The notes: generated by a model not told the origin, from the letters alone. A DNA stretch of 64,000 nucleotides from Litsea cubeba (GCA_012931725.1 CM022949.1:50683897-50747896), one strand, 5' to 3'. Shown: positions 32,837 to 44,039, counted from the stretch's first letter. Numbers and translations: made by a program.

Positions 32837-34414
32837 TTAAGGTTTGTCTATTTGTCTAACTTTGGGAATCCACCTAAGGTCTTGGGATGGATGAACTTTG
32901 AGGTCTAACTTAAACTTCTCACCAACTCTAGGAGATTTAACTTGATAAATTATTAACTTAGACTTATCACCATGAGATATAGATTTAACTAAGTTTAGCT
33001 TAGATTGGTGATTAGTCTTTTGGTGAGTTTGCTTCTTTGGGGTTTGAACCATTTTTCTTTTCTTCTTATCTCCTCCCTTTAATTGACTTTTGAATTTCAA
33101 ATTTATCTTTGCAACTTTCTTCAAAAGTTCTTTCATTTGTTGAGTTAAGGGAGGTAGGTTGAGAACCTTTTTATTTATAGATTCTTTTAAACTTGATTTA
33201 ACTTGTTTAATCTTTTTAGAATCTATTTTAGGAGACTCCTTCTTAATTGATTTTACTTGTTTAAGCTTCATGGAGTTCTCCTTGGTTTTTGGTGTCTTAT
33301 CCATCATAGAATTTGATTTACCTTTCTTTGGTTCAAATATGGATTTAGACACATTGCTTCTTCTTTGTTTGCACTCAAACCTAAAATGTCCTTCAATGCC
33401 ACAATAATTACATTTAGACATGGGCAAAGAAGTGTGAGTGCTAGAGAATGAGGACTCACCTTTCACAAAAGTGTTGGTGAATTTAGGGTCATATGAGGTA
33501 TTCATATCAAATCCAAGACCCGTCCTATCTCCTTTTGATTTACCCAATTTAAATAACTTTTCCAATCTTTCTTCACTTTGGGTAAATTTGCACTCATACT
33601 TTTGTTTGTATGTTTCAAGTTGAGTGACTTTGGTTTTAAGGGTTGAATTCTCATTTTTAACTTTAGTTAGTTCTTGTTCAATTCCCTTAAATTTGATTAG
33701 CTCTTCATTGGCAAGTTTTAACTTCATTTCAAGTTCATTAACAACATTAGATCCAAGTTCTAAGGTGTTTAAATTATTTTGAGCATTTGACAAGTTTTCC
33801 ATTGAAATTGTCAACTTGGATCTTAAATGGATAATGTTCTCATCTTGTCTTTTTAAAGTATCTCTTAGACTTAAATTTTCTTTCTTAAGCTCATCACAAT
33901 TTATCTTTATTTTATTTAGTTCAATTTGAGCATTAGATAAATTTTCCTTAGAGATACTTGACTTAGATTCAAGATTGTTAAAGTCTTTGTCTTGCCTTTG
34001 TAATTGATCTCTTAGTTTAGAATTTTCCTTATTAAGATTGTCATAACCTATCTTTAAATCTTTTAATTCATCTTGAGCATTATATAGGTTATGCAAAGAG
34101 ATCATGAACTTAGATTCTGCACAATTTATTAATTCTTCTTTTTCTCTAAGTTCATCTTTTGAAGAGACTAATTCTTGGTTTAGTCTTTTAGATTCTTCTT
34201 TTAATCTTTTATTCTTCTTAGAAAGCTCAAAGGACCATGTGTACAATTCCTCATAAGCTTCATTTTCATCATATTCTTCTTCTTTTGATTTAGATTTAGA
34301 TTCATTAATTTTAATGTTAGAATCTCCAATAGATGGAAGAAGGAGGGGTCTAGAGGAATCTACACAAGAATCTACAAAGTCTAAACTAGTGGAATCCATT
34401 CTAATGATTTTCAT
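32837..34414 (-). CDS. Gag-like protein: coiled coil plus CCHC zinc knuckle (525 residues)
   Basis: The intact frame starts 76 bases after the primer-binding site. Order: a Ser/Asp-rich start, an acidic segment EEEYDENEAYEELY (about 46-59), a long coiled coil (about 60-290), a GDRTGLGFD motif (about 303-311), and a CCHC zinc knuckle CNYCGIEGHFRFEC (about 334-347, spacing C-x2-C-x4-H-x4-C). A Lys-rich tail of about 170 residues follows. The coiled coil contains three repeats of about 50 residues around (S)xENLSNAQxxLN. In full Copia Gag proteins these parts follow an N-terminal capsid-like (UBN2) domain, which is absent here, as are all pol domains. The zinc knuckle would bind RNA; the coiled coil would mediate assembly. 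No stops or frameshifts over 1.58 kb in a young element suggests recent translation. Confidence 0.85.
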   Translation of the reverse strand: MKIIRMDSTSLDFVDSCVDSSRPLLLPSIGDSNIKINESKSKSKEEEYDENEAYEELYTWSFELSKKNKRLKEESKRLNQELVSSKDELREKEELINCAESKFMISLHNLYNAQDELKDLKIGYDNLNKENSKLRDQLQRQDKDFNNLESKSSISKENLSNAQIELNKIKINCDELKKENLSLRDTLKRQDENIIHLRSKLTISMENLSNAQNNLNTLELGSNVVNELEMKLKLANEELIKFKGIEQELTKVKNENSTLKTKVTQLETYKQKYECKFTQSEERLEKLFKLGKSKGDRTGLGFDMNTSYDPKFTNTFVKGESSFSSTHTSLPMSKCNYCGIEGHFRFECKQRRSNVSKSIFEPKKGKSNSMMDKTPKTKENSMKLKQVKSIKKESPKIDSKKIKQVKSSLKESINKKVLNLPPLTQQMKELLKKVAKINLKFKSQLKGGDKKKRKMVQTPKKQTHQKTNHQSKLNLVKSISHGDKSKLIIYQVKSPRVGEKFKLDLKVHPSQDLRWIPKVRQIDKP

Positions 34415-34490
34415 AGAAAAACAACACTAGGGTTTTGATCTAGATAAAGAGGATCAACTCCGGGTTGTTAAGCCCTAAATGGAGTAACCT

Positions 34491-34503
34491 TGCTCTGATA
34501 CCA
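34491..34503 (-). other. Primer-binding site (tRNA-iMet) of the Copia-type element
   Basis: Minus strand TGGTATCAGAGCA, two bases from the LTR edge; the standard complement of the initiator tRNA-Met 3' end. Confidence 0.9.
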
Positions 34504-34505
34504 AT

Positions 34506-36459
34506 TGAAAGTCCTTGGGATCCTAACCCTAGAGGGGGGGGGGGGGGGGGGTGAATAGGGTGAGCTACTAATAGTGACTAACTATGACCGATTTTAATTT
34601 TCTATAAACTAACTAGTCACTAGTGATGATAACAAGCACAATGCGGAAGCTAAATACATACAATCATCACAAGAGCATGCACCACAACACAATATTTATA
34701 GTGGTTCGGCCTCAATGCCTACATCCACTACCGGCTTGTGTATCCAACACCCCACCGGATTTCCACTAAGTATGCTTTTCAATAGGCTAAGCAATAACCT
34801 CTACAACCATGCTTTTCTAGGCTAAGCAATAACCTTTACAATGTTGTTTTTCTAGGCTAAACAACAACCTATACACAATGCTTTTATATGGCTAAGCAAT
34901 AACCTTACAATCAAATGATTTCTCTCAAGAAAGTGTTTTCACAAAACACTCTAAGAGATTACAATTAAAGCTTAAGTAAAATGCCTCTAAGTAGGCGGAT
35001 ATGAAAATGTAAATCTAACTCACACAACACAATGAAATGCAAAGATGAATGCTCATGATATGTGTGTGTGTGGTAACTTCAATCAAGTTTAAAACATAAG
35101 CTCAATTAATGTATGCTTAATGCATTTGAAAGTTTAGAGCACTCAAATATATGATTGAAGTTATATGCAAATCACTTGAACAACTACAAACTTGTGAATG
35201 ATATGAAAATCTAAATATCACAAGTTGTATGAAAATGATTAAGACTAATCAAGTGATGCATGTGCAATGTTGTTTTCAAAAACTAATTTAACTAAGGTTT
35301 AAATGTATGAAAACAACAAGGAAGATTCAAACAAGAAATAGAATCATGCTAAAGAGGAAATCAAAGATTTTCATAAAACATGATTTGTAGAGTTTTAAAA
35401 CAAAACTTTGTTTGAATCTAAGTGAAGAATCCTATGATATAAAATCAAAGATTAAAGAAAGTAGAGGATTCAACACATCATAGTTAATATGCTTAAAAAC
35501 ATTTACCAATAGTTTAGACAAAGCATAAAACATATGATTAACAAAAGGCAAAGCTTACTTGGTGGTTTAACTTCATTAATCCAAGCTTTAGCTTTTCCTA
35601 ATGACCCATTAGCCTTCTTTAGCTCTTCCCCTTTCTTTTGGCCTCAAAGCTCTTCAAGAATGGCTTAAAAATCATCAATCTTGGCCAAAGGAATGAGCTT
35701 GCTTTTATAGAAAAAAGCTGCCAACGGCTACCTGTCGGTCGACCGACAGGTAGGTGTCGGTCGACCGACACCTCAACGGTCACTAGGCAACGGTCATGTT
35801 TTCGAAAGTTTTCTGACCGTTATACATCTATCGGTTGACCCTCATTTGTCGGTTGACCGACAAGGAACCGACAGCTGAACCGACAGCACAAAGATATTGA
35901 AAATGTAGCTGTCTGTTTTTGGAACCGACGAGTCCTTGGACTGAAATTTTATGCACTGTCGGTTGACCGATAAGAGCCGACGAGCTGACCGAAGAGAAGG
36001 TCTGAAATTTGTAGCTCTCTGGAAATGGAACCGACAAGTCCTCGGTCTGCCTCGGTTCCACTGTCGGTTGACCGAATGCTTGACGTCGGTTGACCGACAG
36101 CTCTGGACAAAAATCCCAACTTTACATAGTATTTTCTTGTGGGGATTTTTGGGCCATTAAACCAAGCTTGAAACATGATTTTAAATCATCTTAAGTGCTT
36201 TTAAAATCATGAAACACTAAAAGCCAAATATAGTATGAAACTTTAAACATAGGCTAGCTTGATTTAAAAATTCTTTTTAAAACAAATGCATCCAATGTTT
36301 AAAACCAAAACATGCACAAACTATAAGATTTGTAATATTTAAAACAATGCATGTATAAATCCAGATTTCAAGATATTTAACTCAATGCTTGTGTGAAAAA
36401 TCATGAGATGCTAAAATGACAATGCATCCATCAAATTGCAATACACAAAATCCCTAACA
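34506..36459 (-). repeat. LTR of the Copia-type element (5' LTR in element sense)
   Basis: 1954 bp, nearly identical to 28363-30307. Differences include the length of the G-run near 34535 and a small substitution near 35222. Confidence 0.95.
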
Positions 36460-36464
36460 CACAG

Positions 36465-39400
36465 TTGCTGCTTGCACCAAAAAAGATTTTTGCCTTATTT
36501 TTTATATTCGATTTCCATGGATGGGGATGAGTTTACCAGATCGACGACAGTGAATCTAAGGGATTTGATTCCCTCTTACTCTATCTCTATCTATGGCTGA
36601 TTTACATTTCTTTATCTATTTTTTGCTATATAAAAATACATTTTTTTTCTTTCCTTCTTCTAGGTGTTTTTGTATCATTCATTTGATATTAACATGGTGA
36701 AATGGACCGAGTTCTTCTGGGTTGTTGGTAGATATGTACCTCATGTGTGTTTGTTGAAATAGAGATTCATTGCAATTTCTTATCTTGACATATATATGAA
36801 ACAGGTACATCCTGGATATTTGTAAGGGAACTAAGGGAAGCGCTTTCATGTTTTTTATGCATGTTACATGTTTGATAAAATGCCTATAAGAAGAGAGCAT
36901 TATTGAGGGTTTAGTAGCACTGTCCAGGGGCTCGGTGCAAACTAAGAGAAAGTAAATTCAACCCAAGTCAATCTTGTTAGTGAAAAAGTAGTTTTGTTTG
37001 TGCTGAATTTACTGGGCTGAACCAAGCAACGTAGTTAGTTTGTTACATAAACATTTCAATGTGCTTGAATCCATAACCTGGTTGCTAACTGAGCTCAAAT
37101 GTGGATTATGAATACTTTATGCGTATTAATACTAGTTGTTTTAGAAATGGGTAAGTTGCTTTAGAAATGTTACGTACAGGTACATGGTCATCGTGGAAGC
37201 TTTTGACAGGATATTATTCCATATATCATAGCAGTGCTTCAAAGCTTTCCATTGCTCTTGGTGGGTAGTTTTTGTTTTATATATATTTTTATTTTCTCGC
37301 TAAAAAATTGATGTTTGTATTATATACTCTATGTTCATTTTAGTAGCAATGGACTTCATATTTAAGCCATGCACTTTATGATTTTATAATCATCATCACC
37401 ATTTCGGCCTTATCCTATCAGTTTATGGTCGGATAATGAGTACTACTATATAACTAGTGAGAGCTGCATTACTCATAAAAGAATAATTGAAATGATAAAT
37501 TCATTGTATCCAGATTTTCATGATATTCAGGTGCTTGAGATGTTTTACTTCTCTTTGAACCTTCAGGAATTTTATGTATGAAAGTAGTGCATTTCAATGA
37601 ACAATACTCTAGTTTATTTTTGATATAGTAAAATGTTTTATTATATGAAACCTCTTAGATGATATTTGTGTCTTAAGATTGATATAGGAGCATTCTATCT
37701 TGACATCATAATTAGAGCTTTATGTAACATTTGAACCATAATTGCCAATTTTGCAACATTTTAAAGTGATTGAGTAATTGTGATTGGTTTTGGAGTTAGG
37801 AGCAACATGGGCAAGATCTGGTTATGTTTGGTGTTCTTGTCTTTCTTCCCGTTTTAAGTGCTATAAATTTGTGGTTACCTTTTATATCCAAGATTTGTGT
37901 AGGAGTCATGCTACCATGTGAATGCCATAATGCGAGCAGCAACAAATGTCTTTGTCATGATATTGTGTTGACTGCCACAGTACCACTACATTTGCTTTCA
38001 TAATGAACATAGCTACTCGTATAATTTTTGGCATTTGCCTTTTGTGGGCCCCTAAGCCTTCTTGGATGAGTCCTCATACAGTCATATTATCAGTGCCGGA
38101 TTTTCATTATTTTTGCATGGCTTGGAAGGATGCTCCTATTTCATTGCTTCTTAGATTAATCTTATTTCTCTTATTTCTTGTTTGTGTGGCGTTCACTGTT
38201 TTACTGTGACTGCAAGAAGGGACTGGGGAAGTAGGGGCTAATTATAGTTTGATTTCTACCGCCTGTCATTTTGACACTTCTTTTCTTTGATTCATTATCT
38301 TTAGATTGGTTCTATTTTAATATGTAATTGTTCCTAACTTAGCTATGTTTGGCTTTAATGGATTTTCTGGACAAGTAAATTTTAATGGCCACCCCTTTTT
38401 AGGTGACTGATGGCTATGTTGTTGTGTCTCTGTTTTTGTGTTGTTCTCCTCTTTAATATAACTATCATTTAAAAAACAAACAAACAAACAAAACTCTGTG
38501 AACCAATTCGAGCTTCGATCTTAGTGGTTGGCCACTCTAGTTCACTGGGATATGGTTTATATGCTAACAACAGCAATAACAAAGGTTGAGATGCATTAAC
38601 TCCACAATAATGTAAAAGTAATTCCTTAGATTGATGCTAATTGTAATAGCTTTGAGGATTTTTGCTAATCCCCATACGCTGGTTTGTTTTAGTTCTGATG
38701 CTGTTGTTGGCTTTCATATTGTATTAAGTTGTAAAGCTCGAGTCTTTCCAGCTTAGGGTTGCTTGAGTAGTGCTGAAAGTGAAATGTGGCCATAAAACTA
38801 TAGGATGGATCATTGTAGAAAGAGGACACTGTTTTACACTGAATTCATTTCCTAACACATTTTTTTTTTGGGTGGAACAATCCTAACATTACATTACTCC
38901 ATTACACACTAGTGGATCATCACCATTCTCTCCAAAATACAAGCCGTTCCCATAATCTATTATCAATTAAATGACAGCCAATTATTGTACAGAATCAATT
39001 AGGCAAACTCCAATTAAGATGCAACTTAAAGATTGCAAAAAGCTTGTTAATCCGCTAATCTAGGTGGTTTTATTGGATCCACTAATCTACGTACGAATCT
39101 TGGCAAGTTTATTGGATCTGTTTTTATGGATGTAACAGAGAGGAAAACATTGAGTTGTTTTTCCTCTTTTTGCATGGAAAAAACATTATATATAAAAAAA
39201 AGACATTCACATAAAAATTAGAGGCTTTTCCTTGACACCAAGGAATGCTGTGCATTGCAAAAATGTGTCCTCATGGGTTTGTGCAAAGTAATTTTTGTGA
39301 AAAATGTAAGTGGCTTATGTAGGAGAGTGATTTAGGTATTATTTAGTTTTGGTAGAAGAAATCAGGAGTACATTTCATTGGGATGTGTTGTTCTTCCTGT

Positions 39401-39593
39401 TCTTAGAGGAAGGTCTCCAATTCAAGCATATTCGGATTTTATGAGGAACTTTAGAGATACTTTTAGAGAGTTTCTGGGAGATATCATAACAGTGAGTTGT
39501 TACTATTTTTGAACTCATGGGTTATTATTTGGTGATGATGAAAATGATCTACCCCACTTAAAATGGGGATCTGATTGGTTTTTTAATTTTCAG
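36465..39593 (+). other. Intron-like sequence of captured cargo in CACTA 2
   Basis: T-rich plus-strand sequence typical of plant introns. A short piece at about 37175-37260 could be exon debris: in one frame, after a shift, it reads LTGYYSIYHSSASKL, faintly like the LTAGYYN region of beta-amylases. No other coding signal. Confidence 0.35.
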
Positions 39594-39711
39594 GGAGCTC
39601 AAGTTGGAATGGGTCCTGCTGGTGAGTTGAGATATCCTTCTTGCCCTTTGGAGAAGCTGTCGTGGGCCATGGCGATTTAGGGAGCTTGGAGAGTTCCAGT
39701 GCTATGATAAG
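39594..39711 (+). pseudogene. BAM: Captured beta-amylase exon fragment
   Basis: Preceded by TTTTCAG and followed by AAG|GTAGGT, so both splice sites are kept. It encodes GAQVGMGPAGELRYPSCP, the conserved GELRYPS segment of glycosyl hydrolase family 14 beta-amylases (starch breakdown to maltose). After a frame change near 39670 it reads RELGEFQCYDK, the next conserved block. TAG at 39678 in the first frame shows it is not translated as a normal enzyme. The rest of the gene is missing or unrecognisable. Confidence 0.75.
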
Positions 39712-39786
39712 GTAGGTAAGCTATTTTTTTTAATTGCATTGACATTCATTTCATCTGGTGCTTAGAAGAACTCTTTAAACTATTTT

Positions 39787-40205
39787 TAGTTCATTTGTTA
39801 AACTGGGTAATGCTTACTCCATTTGTTTTTTTTGGCCTTGCTTAATTTCTTATTGTTCGTCAGTAGATACTCTGTTCATTTGTGAAAATGTGCAATGTAT
39901 ACTCTAATTGGGTTTTCTGGCCTTGCTTAATTTCCTATTATTTTCCAGTAGATACTCGGACCCTGTTCATTCACAGTTCATTTGTTAAACTATGTAATGC
40001 TTTCTCCACTTGGGTTTTCTGTTCTTAAGTTCCTATTATTTGACAGTAGATGCTCTGCTTATTAAAAATGTGTAATGTTTACTCCAGTTGTGTTTTCTGA
40101 CCTTGCTTAAATATTTCCTATTCTTTACCAATAGATACTCTACTCTATTCATTCAGTTCATTTGTTGAAATGTGCAATGTTTGCTCCAGTTGGGTTTACC
40201 AATAG
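39787..40205. repeat. Degenerate tandem repeats, about 4-5 units of roughly 100 bp
   Basis: Each unit contains CAGTAGATACTC, TTCATTTGTTAAA, GTGCAATGT and GTTGGGTTTTCTG with drift. They lie in the intron-like sequence after the beta-amylase exon. Confidence 0.7.
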
Positions 40206-40373
40206 ATTCTAAATAAATGTTATTTATTGGTTGTTCCTTTAAATTTATAGTTTTCAATTCAATAGTGTGGATGCTTCTTTGTTGATGGGATAAGTCTTTG
40301 TTGATGATGGTTATTTTTCGAGTGTAGGGGTTGCATGATGTTATAAAGCTGGTTCCTATTGACCTAGCGAGTA

Positions 40374-40442
40374 ATGGCTTGGCCAAGCAAGGATCTAATG
40401 ATGTAACTAATGGCTTGGCCAAGCAAGGATCTAAGTTATACT
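40374..40442. repeat. Short tandem duplication (unit about 35 bp)
   Basis: TAATGGCTTGGCCAAGCAAG followed by GATCTAA occurs twice in direct succession. Confidence 0.85.
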
Positions 40443-40993
40443 ACCCTTGTTTTTTCAGGTTTTTAAAGCCATATTGGATGCTATCTTCTCACATGCTGCT
40501 ATTTAATGAGATTGAAGTCTCCCAGGCCCCAGCAATCAGCATGAAATAGAAGTTTAAAAGTTTAAAATAGAAGCACTTTGAAGCTTGCCACCCCTACTGT
40601 AAGTTGATTTTATTTTTTTTGCTTGTAATTGTGATTATAAGCTTTCATCTGTCTAGATTTAGTTATATGGGTCGGTTGAATACTTGAAGTCATGATGGAT
40701 TCTTTTCTGGAATTTTCCCCCAATAGTCAGCGCCTGCAAAGAAAATTTTGTAATTAATTATTTGATTGTCTTTTATACGTTTAAAATTGATGTCTTATTT
40801 TAATGTGCATTTCATTTTTGGTTATTATTTTTATGTTCAGGATTTTTTTTACTTTAGTTTTTTAATTCTGTTCTGCAAATACTATTTTTTAGTATAAACA
40901 TGAGCATCTTATTATTCATATTGATACTCTGCCTGCTGATAGATAAACATTAGCATCTTATTGCTGACATTTTCTTGCTCTATTGTAATACAG

Positions 40994-41150
40994 CAAACAA
41001 GTCAAAAAATACAAAGCACAAGAAAATGGTTCTTTTTTTAGAGATGATGTTGTTGCAAAGGTACGGTACTCGATCCTGATCCACGATGACGAGTTAGAGG
41101 GCTTGGGTATTGAGCAACTCCTTCAAAGTTGGAGGGTCAAGCACAAATGA
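40994..41150 (+). pseudogene. Captured C-terminal exon, 51 codons, family not recognised
   Basis: After an AATACAG acceptor, the frame from 40995 runs 51 codons to TGA at 41148-41150. It begins KQVKKYKAQENG, continues FRDDVVAKVRYSILIHDDEL and ends EQLLQSWRVKHK. The balanced, charged composition and clean stop make it look like the last exon of a host gene. The sequence after it has the T-rich look of a 3' untranslated region. I do not recognise the family. Confidence 0.45.
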
Positions 41151-41667
41151 ATAACCTGAGTTGCCTATGATTGTTTTGTATTGTTTATGCCTATAAGAAG
41201 AAAAATGTTTGTTTGCCTTGTATTGTATTGGAGTGTTATGAGTAGGATATGTGATTTATTTGTATTTCTGTAGGGATTATGGCAGGCAGGTAATCACTCC
41301 ACCCATGAAGCAATTAAATAGAAATAATGCAGTGGTTGGTGGGATGGGTTCATATTTATTAGTGTCCTGTGAATCTTGTAAATGAACAAACAAGAATTCC
41401 CTCATTGTTTTGGTATTAATTTGAATGGATGATCCTTTTCATGTATTTTTTCTCCCATGGCCTATCTAGCTTGTATAGACTGCAAGTCCAGTGTTTTTGT
41501 TTTTTAACTGCAGGTCCAGTGTTTAACTGCAGGTCCAGTGTTTATTTGCAGGTTCTGTTTACATCTTTTATTTTAGTTTATTAATTTGTATTTGTAGCAA
41601 TAAAAAAATGTGAATTTAATTTTTTTAATTAAAAAATAATTAATTTTTTTAATTAAAAAAACAATTA

Positions 41668-42118
41668 AGGCGCGTCTTGCGAGCCGTAAATTGAAACTCG
41701 CCAATTCTTTAATGGCCTGCATTTGCAAGTTATAAAAACATATACTCAATTACGGCATGCATTTAGAGCCGTTAATCAGATTGTACACAACCCATTTACA
41801 GCCCACAAATGCAAGCTGTGTAAAACATTTTTTGTTTTAAGTATTCACGGCATACTATGTGTGCCATAAACTTAAGCACACCAATGCTTTAACGGCACTC
41901 AAATCGCGTCGTAAAAGTTTAGTATTTACGGCCTGCTTAGTAGGCCATAAATCTGGTCCAAAAAATCCTAACAGCATCATTTTCGGCGTGCATTAATCCT
42001 ACTTACGGCCTGTATATGCAGCCGTAATTACATAGAACCTTTTACGACAGGAGATTTTACGGCACGACCCCCTTGAGCTGTAAATTTATATTTACGACGT
42101 GCATGACGCACTGTAAAA
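41668..42118. repeat. Right subterminal repeats of CACTA 2
   Basis: About ten degenerate copies of the motif GGC(G)TGCATTTGC...AGCCGTAAA in both orientations, ending at the right terminus. Confidence 0.8.
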
Positions 42119-42137
42119 GCCCTAAAATGATGTAGTG

Positions 42138-42371
42138 CACCTCCATGGTGGCCCAAAGGAGACGAGGAATGGTGGCACCAAGTAGGCATTCCAAGTCCAC
42201 CAGAGTATAGAAAACCTCATAATTTGAAGAAGGATTGGAAGATAGCAGTCCTCATTGCGGTCATAAAACATATAGCGCAAACATATGGCGCCAGATTTTG
42301 CAAAGATCCGCAATTTGGTATTGCGGTCTAAGGGCCTCCAGGAAAAGATGACAGCCAGGGAAAGTGAATGC
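42138..42371 (+). pseudogene. EIL: EIN3/EIL DNA-binding-domain fragment, second part
   Basis: Directly continues the first part after the inner CACTA element and its CAC duplication: PPPWWPKGDEEWWHQVGIP, then YRKPHNLKKDWKIAVLIAVIKH. A 13-bp near-duplication (CATATAGCGCAAA before CATATGGCG, near 42270-42290) then shifts the frame. In the shifted frame the family sequence resumes with HMAPDFAKIRNLVLRSKGL and KMTARESE, and ends at TGC TAA. In intact EIN3/EIL proteins the sequence would go on, so the capture ended here or a deletion followed. The PPWWP motif and the lysine-rich helix are core parts of the EIN3-type DNA-binding fold. Confidence 0.9.
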
Positions 42372-43714
42372 TAAAACCCACAACTTTTGCATAAATATTA
42401 TAACCATTGCAAGCCTGCACTAAGTTATCCAACAAGATCCCTAATTTTGGTGTTTTATCCTCATCTGCTCTGGTACAGATCACTTAATTTGGAAGATGGA
42501 ACAAATTCCATCTCTTCAACCATTTCAAAACAACCACAGTAGCACACCATAGTAATACATTCAAAATGCATAAGTAATAATACAAAATTGATTGCATCTA
42601 TTCTCTAAGCCTACTTCATATGAAATTTTGTACTCCACTATGAAAATTTGCACCAATGAAATTATGATAACTGGCAATTTGAGAGTTTGTAACTCTTCTT
42701 TAAGTAACCCATCCCAGTGTACAACTGAAAGAACTATGTAATTCCAATAACTAAAAGTGTTAGTACTATTTTCATACACTCCTATTACCCAACTTGAAGC
42801 TTTCTTTTATGATAACAATAGAAATCTATTAATCAATTTTACAGATGAGAAATGATACAAGACGACTAGTCCTTGTGATATTAAGATACCTTCTTGAGAT
42901 GTTCTTACACAGAAGAACTTTAACTTAGCTAACAACGCCTTGATTAATGGTTGACTTTAAACAACTTAGAAAACCCATTTTGAAACTTAGTTGCTGCCTT
43001 CCCTTCACACCAACTGAAAACTCATCTGTATTTGTAATTAATTCTTTGTATTTCATTCTTGCTACGCTCAGAATTTTTTTAGTGGTTTTAACCAATTCAT
43101 TTCTCTTCTCCTTTGTAGGTTTTAACCCATCAAACCTAATCTAATTGTAGGATGTTCTATATCAATGCCAAGATGAATTCAGGATACAACATAGTTCTTC
43201 CAAAAGGACCAAAATACATATATCCCTGCAAATCTTGTTATTCAATAAATTTGACCGGGAGCTCAAACGCAACAACACTCAGGCAAGCAGTGCTTTCCTA
43301 ATCGACCATATATAAATCTAATCACCCGGCAGCATTCTAACTTCACAGGGGTACCAAGCTAGAAGGTTTTGCTGCAGGTGACCATATTCCAATATAGAAA
43401 AATGCAATAGAAACTGAAAGCCATAGAAATGGAAGTCGTCAGTTCCCATTTCCCAAAGAAAACAAAATCAACATGGAAATAAGATGCCTCGGAAAACTGT
43501 AGGGCAGAATCAAGTGTTGGAAATCATGAACTGTGCAGTAAATTTCAAACATCAACTAAACAAATTTACCAAATGCCAAAAAAAAAATCTACTTACAAAA
43601 AGATCAAACAAAAGAATCATATTAGTTCTAAACACGATCAGACTAGAAATCGATTCCTAAAACAAAAACCCTAGAATCAAACACCCAAAAGACTGAAAGA
43701 AGAAGAGAAAATGC
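42372..43714. other. No gene seen (interior of outer CACTA-like element)
   Basis: AT-rich sequence after the EIN3/EIL fragment. It might hold introns of the captured gene or another cargo; nothing recognisable. Confidence 0.4.

Positions 43715-43745
<31 letters not shown>
43715..43745. repeat. (AG)n microsatellite
   Basis: AGAGAG repeat of about 30 bases. With the following CTTCTTCTTCTT and TTAGGGTTTT stretches it resembles a captured plant 5' leader region. Confidence 0.85.
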
Positions 43746-43749
<4 letters not shown>

Positions 43750-44039
43750 CCTGGAGACTCGGCTACACAGAAGAAACAAGAAGAGAAAACTTAATCTCGT
43801 AGAAGTGAGAGAAAGAGTAAAGAGTGAGAAGAAAACCCTAATCACTTCGCCATTTGTGAGAAGAAAAAAAGAAGGTACTGTGCAGATCGTCGAAGGTTGG
43901 AAAATGCAGGGAAGTACGTCTTACCTTCTTCTTCTTCTTCTCCTTCTTCGATGTCGATCAGATCTGAAACCTCAAAGCTGCTGAAGCTCCAAACAAAGAT
44001 TAGGGTTTTGTGGAAGAGAGATCTCAGAGATTAGGGTTT

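Larger units (their letters stand above)
28363..36459 (-). mobile_element. Non-autonomous long-LTR Copia-type retrotransposon, 8.1 kb
   Basis: Two nearly identical direct repeats of about 1.95 kb bound it, with TG...CA termini (TGAAAGTCC to CCCTAACA). The 5-bp target duplication CACAG lies at 28358-28362 and 36460-36464. Orientation is minus: the primer-binding site TGGTATCAGAGCA (tRNA-iMet) adjoins the right LTR, and the polypurine tract AAAGGGGGAGAT adjoins the left LTR. The only long open frame is a Gag-like protein (32837-34414). No protease, integrase, reverse transcriptase or RNase H is recognisable in the 4.2-kb interior. The few differences between the LTRs (for example near 29070/35222) point to a recent insertion. 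Confidence 0.95.
25820..42137. mobile_element. Inner CACTA transposon 2, 16.3 kb, with captured exons and a nested retrotransposon
   Basis: Left terminus CACTACACCATTTCAGGGC, right terminus GCCCTAAAATGATGTAGTG: inverted CACTA-type ends. Flanking CAC at 25817-25819 and 42138-42140 is the 3-bp target duplication, and the target EIN3/EIL reading frame is restored exactly when element plus one triplet are taken out. Subterminal GCATT/GCAAGCCGTAAA repeats lie inside both ends. No transposase recognised. Cargo: further CACTA-like left ends (26352, 26776, 27557), exon-like pieces at 27119 (minus), 28149, 39594 and 40994, and an 8.1-kb retrotransposon. Without that retrotransposon it is about 8.2 kb. 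Confidence 0.92.
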
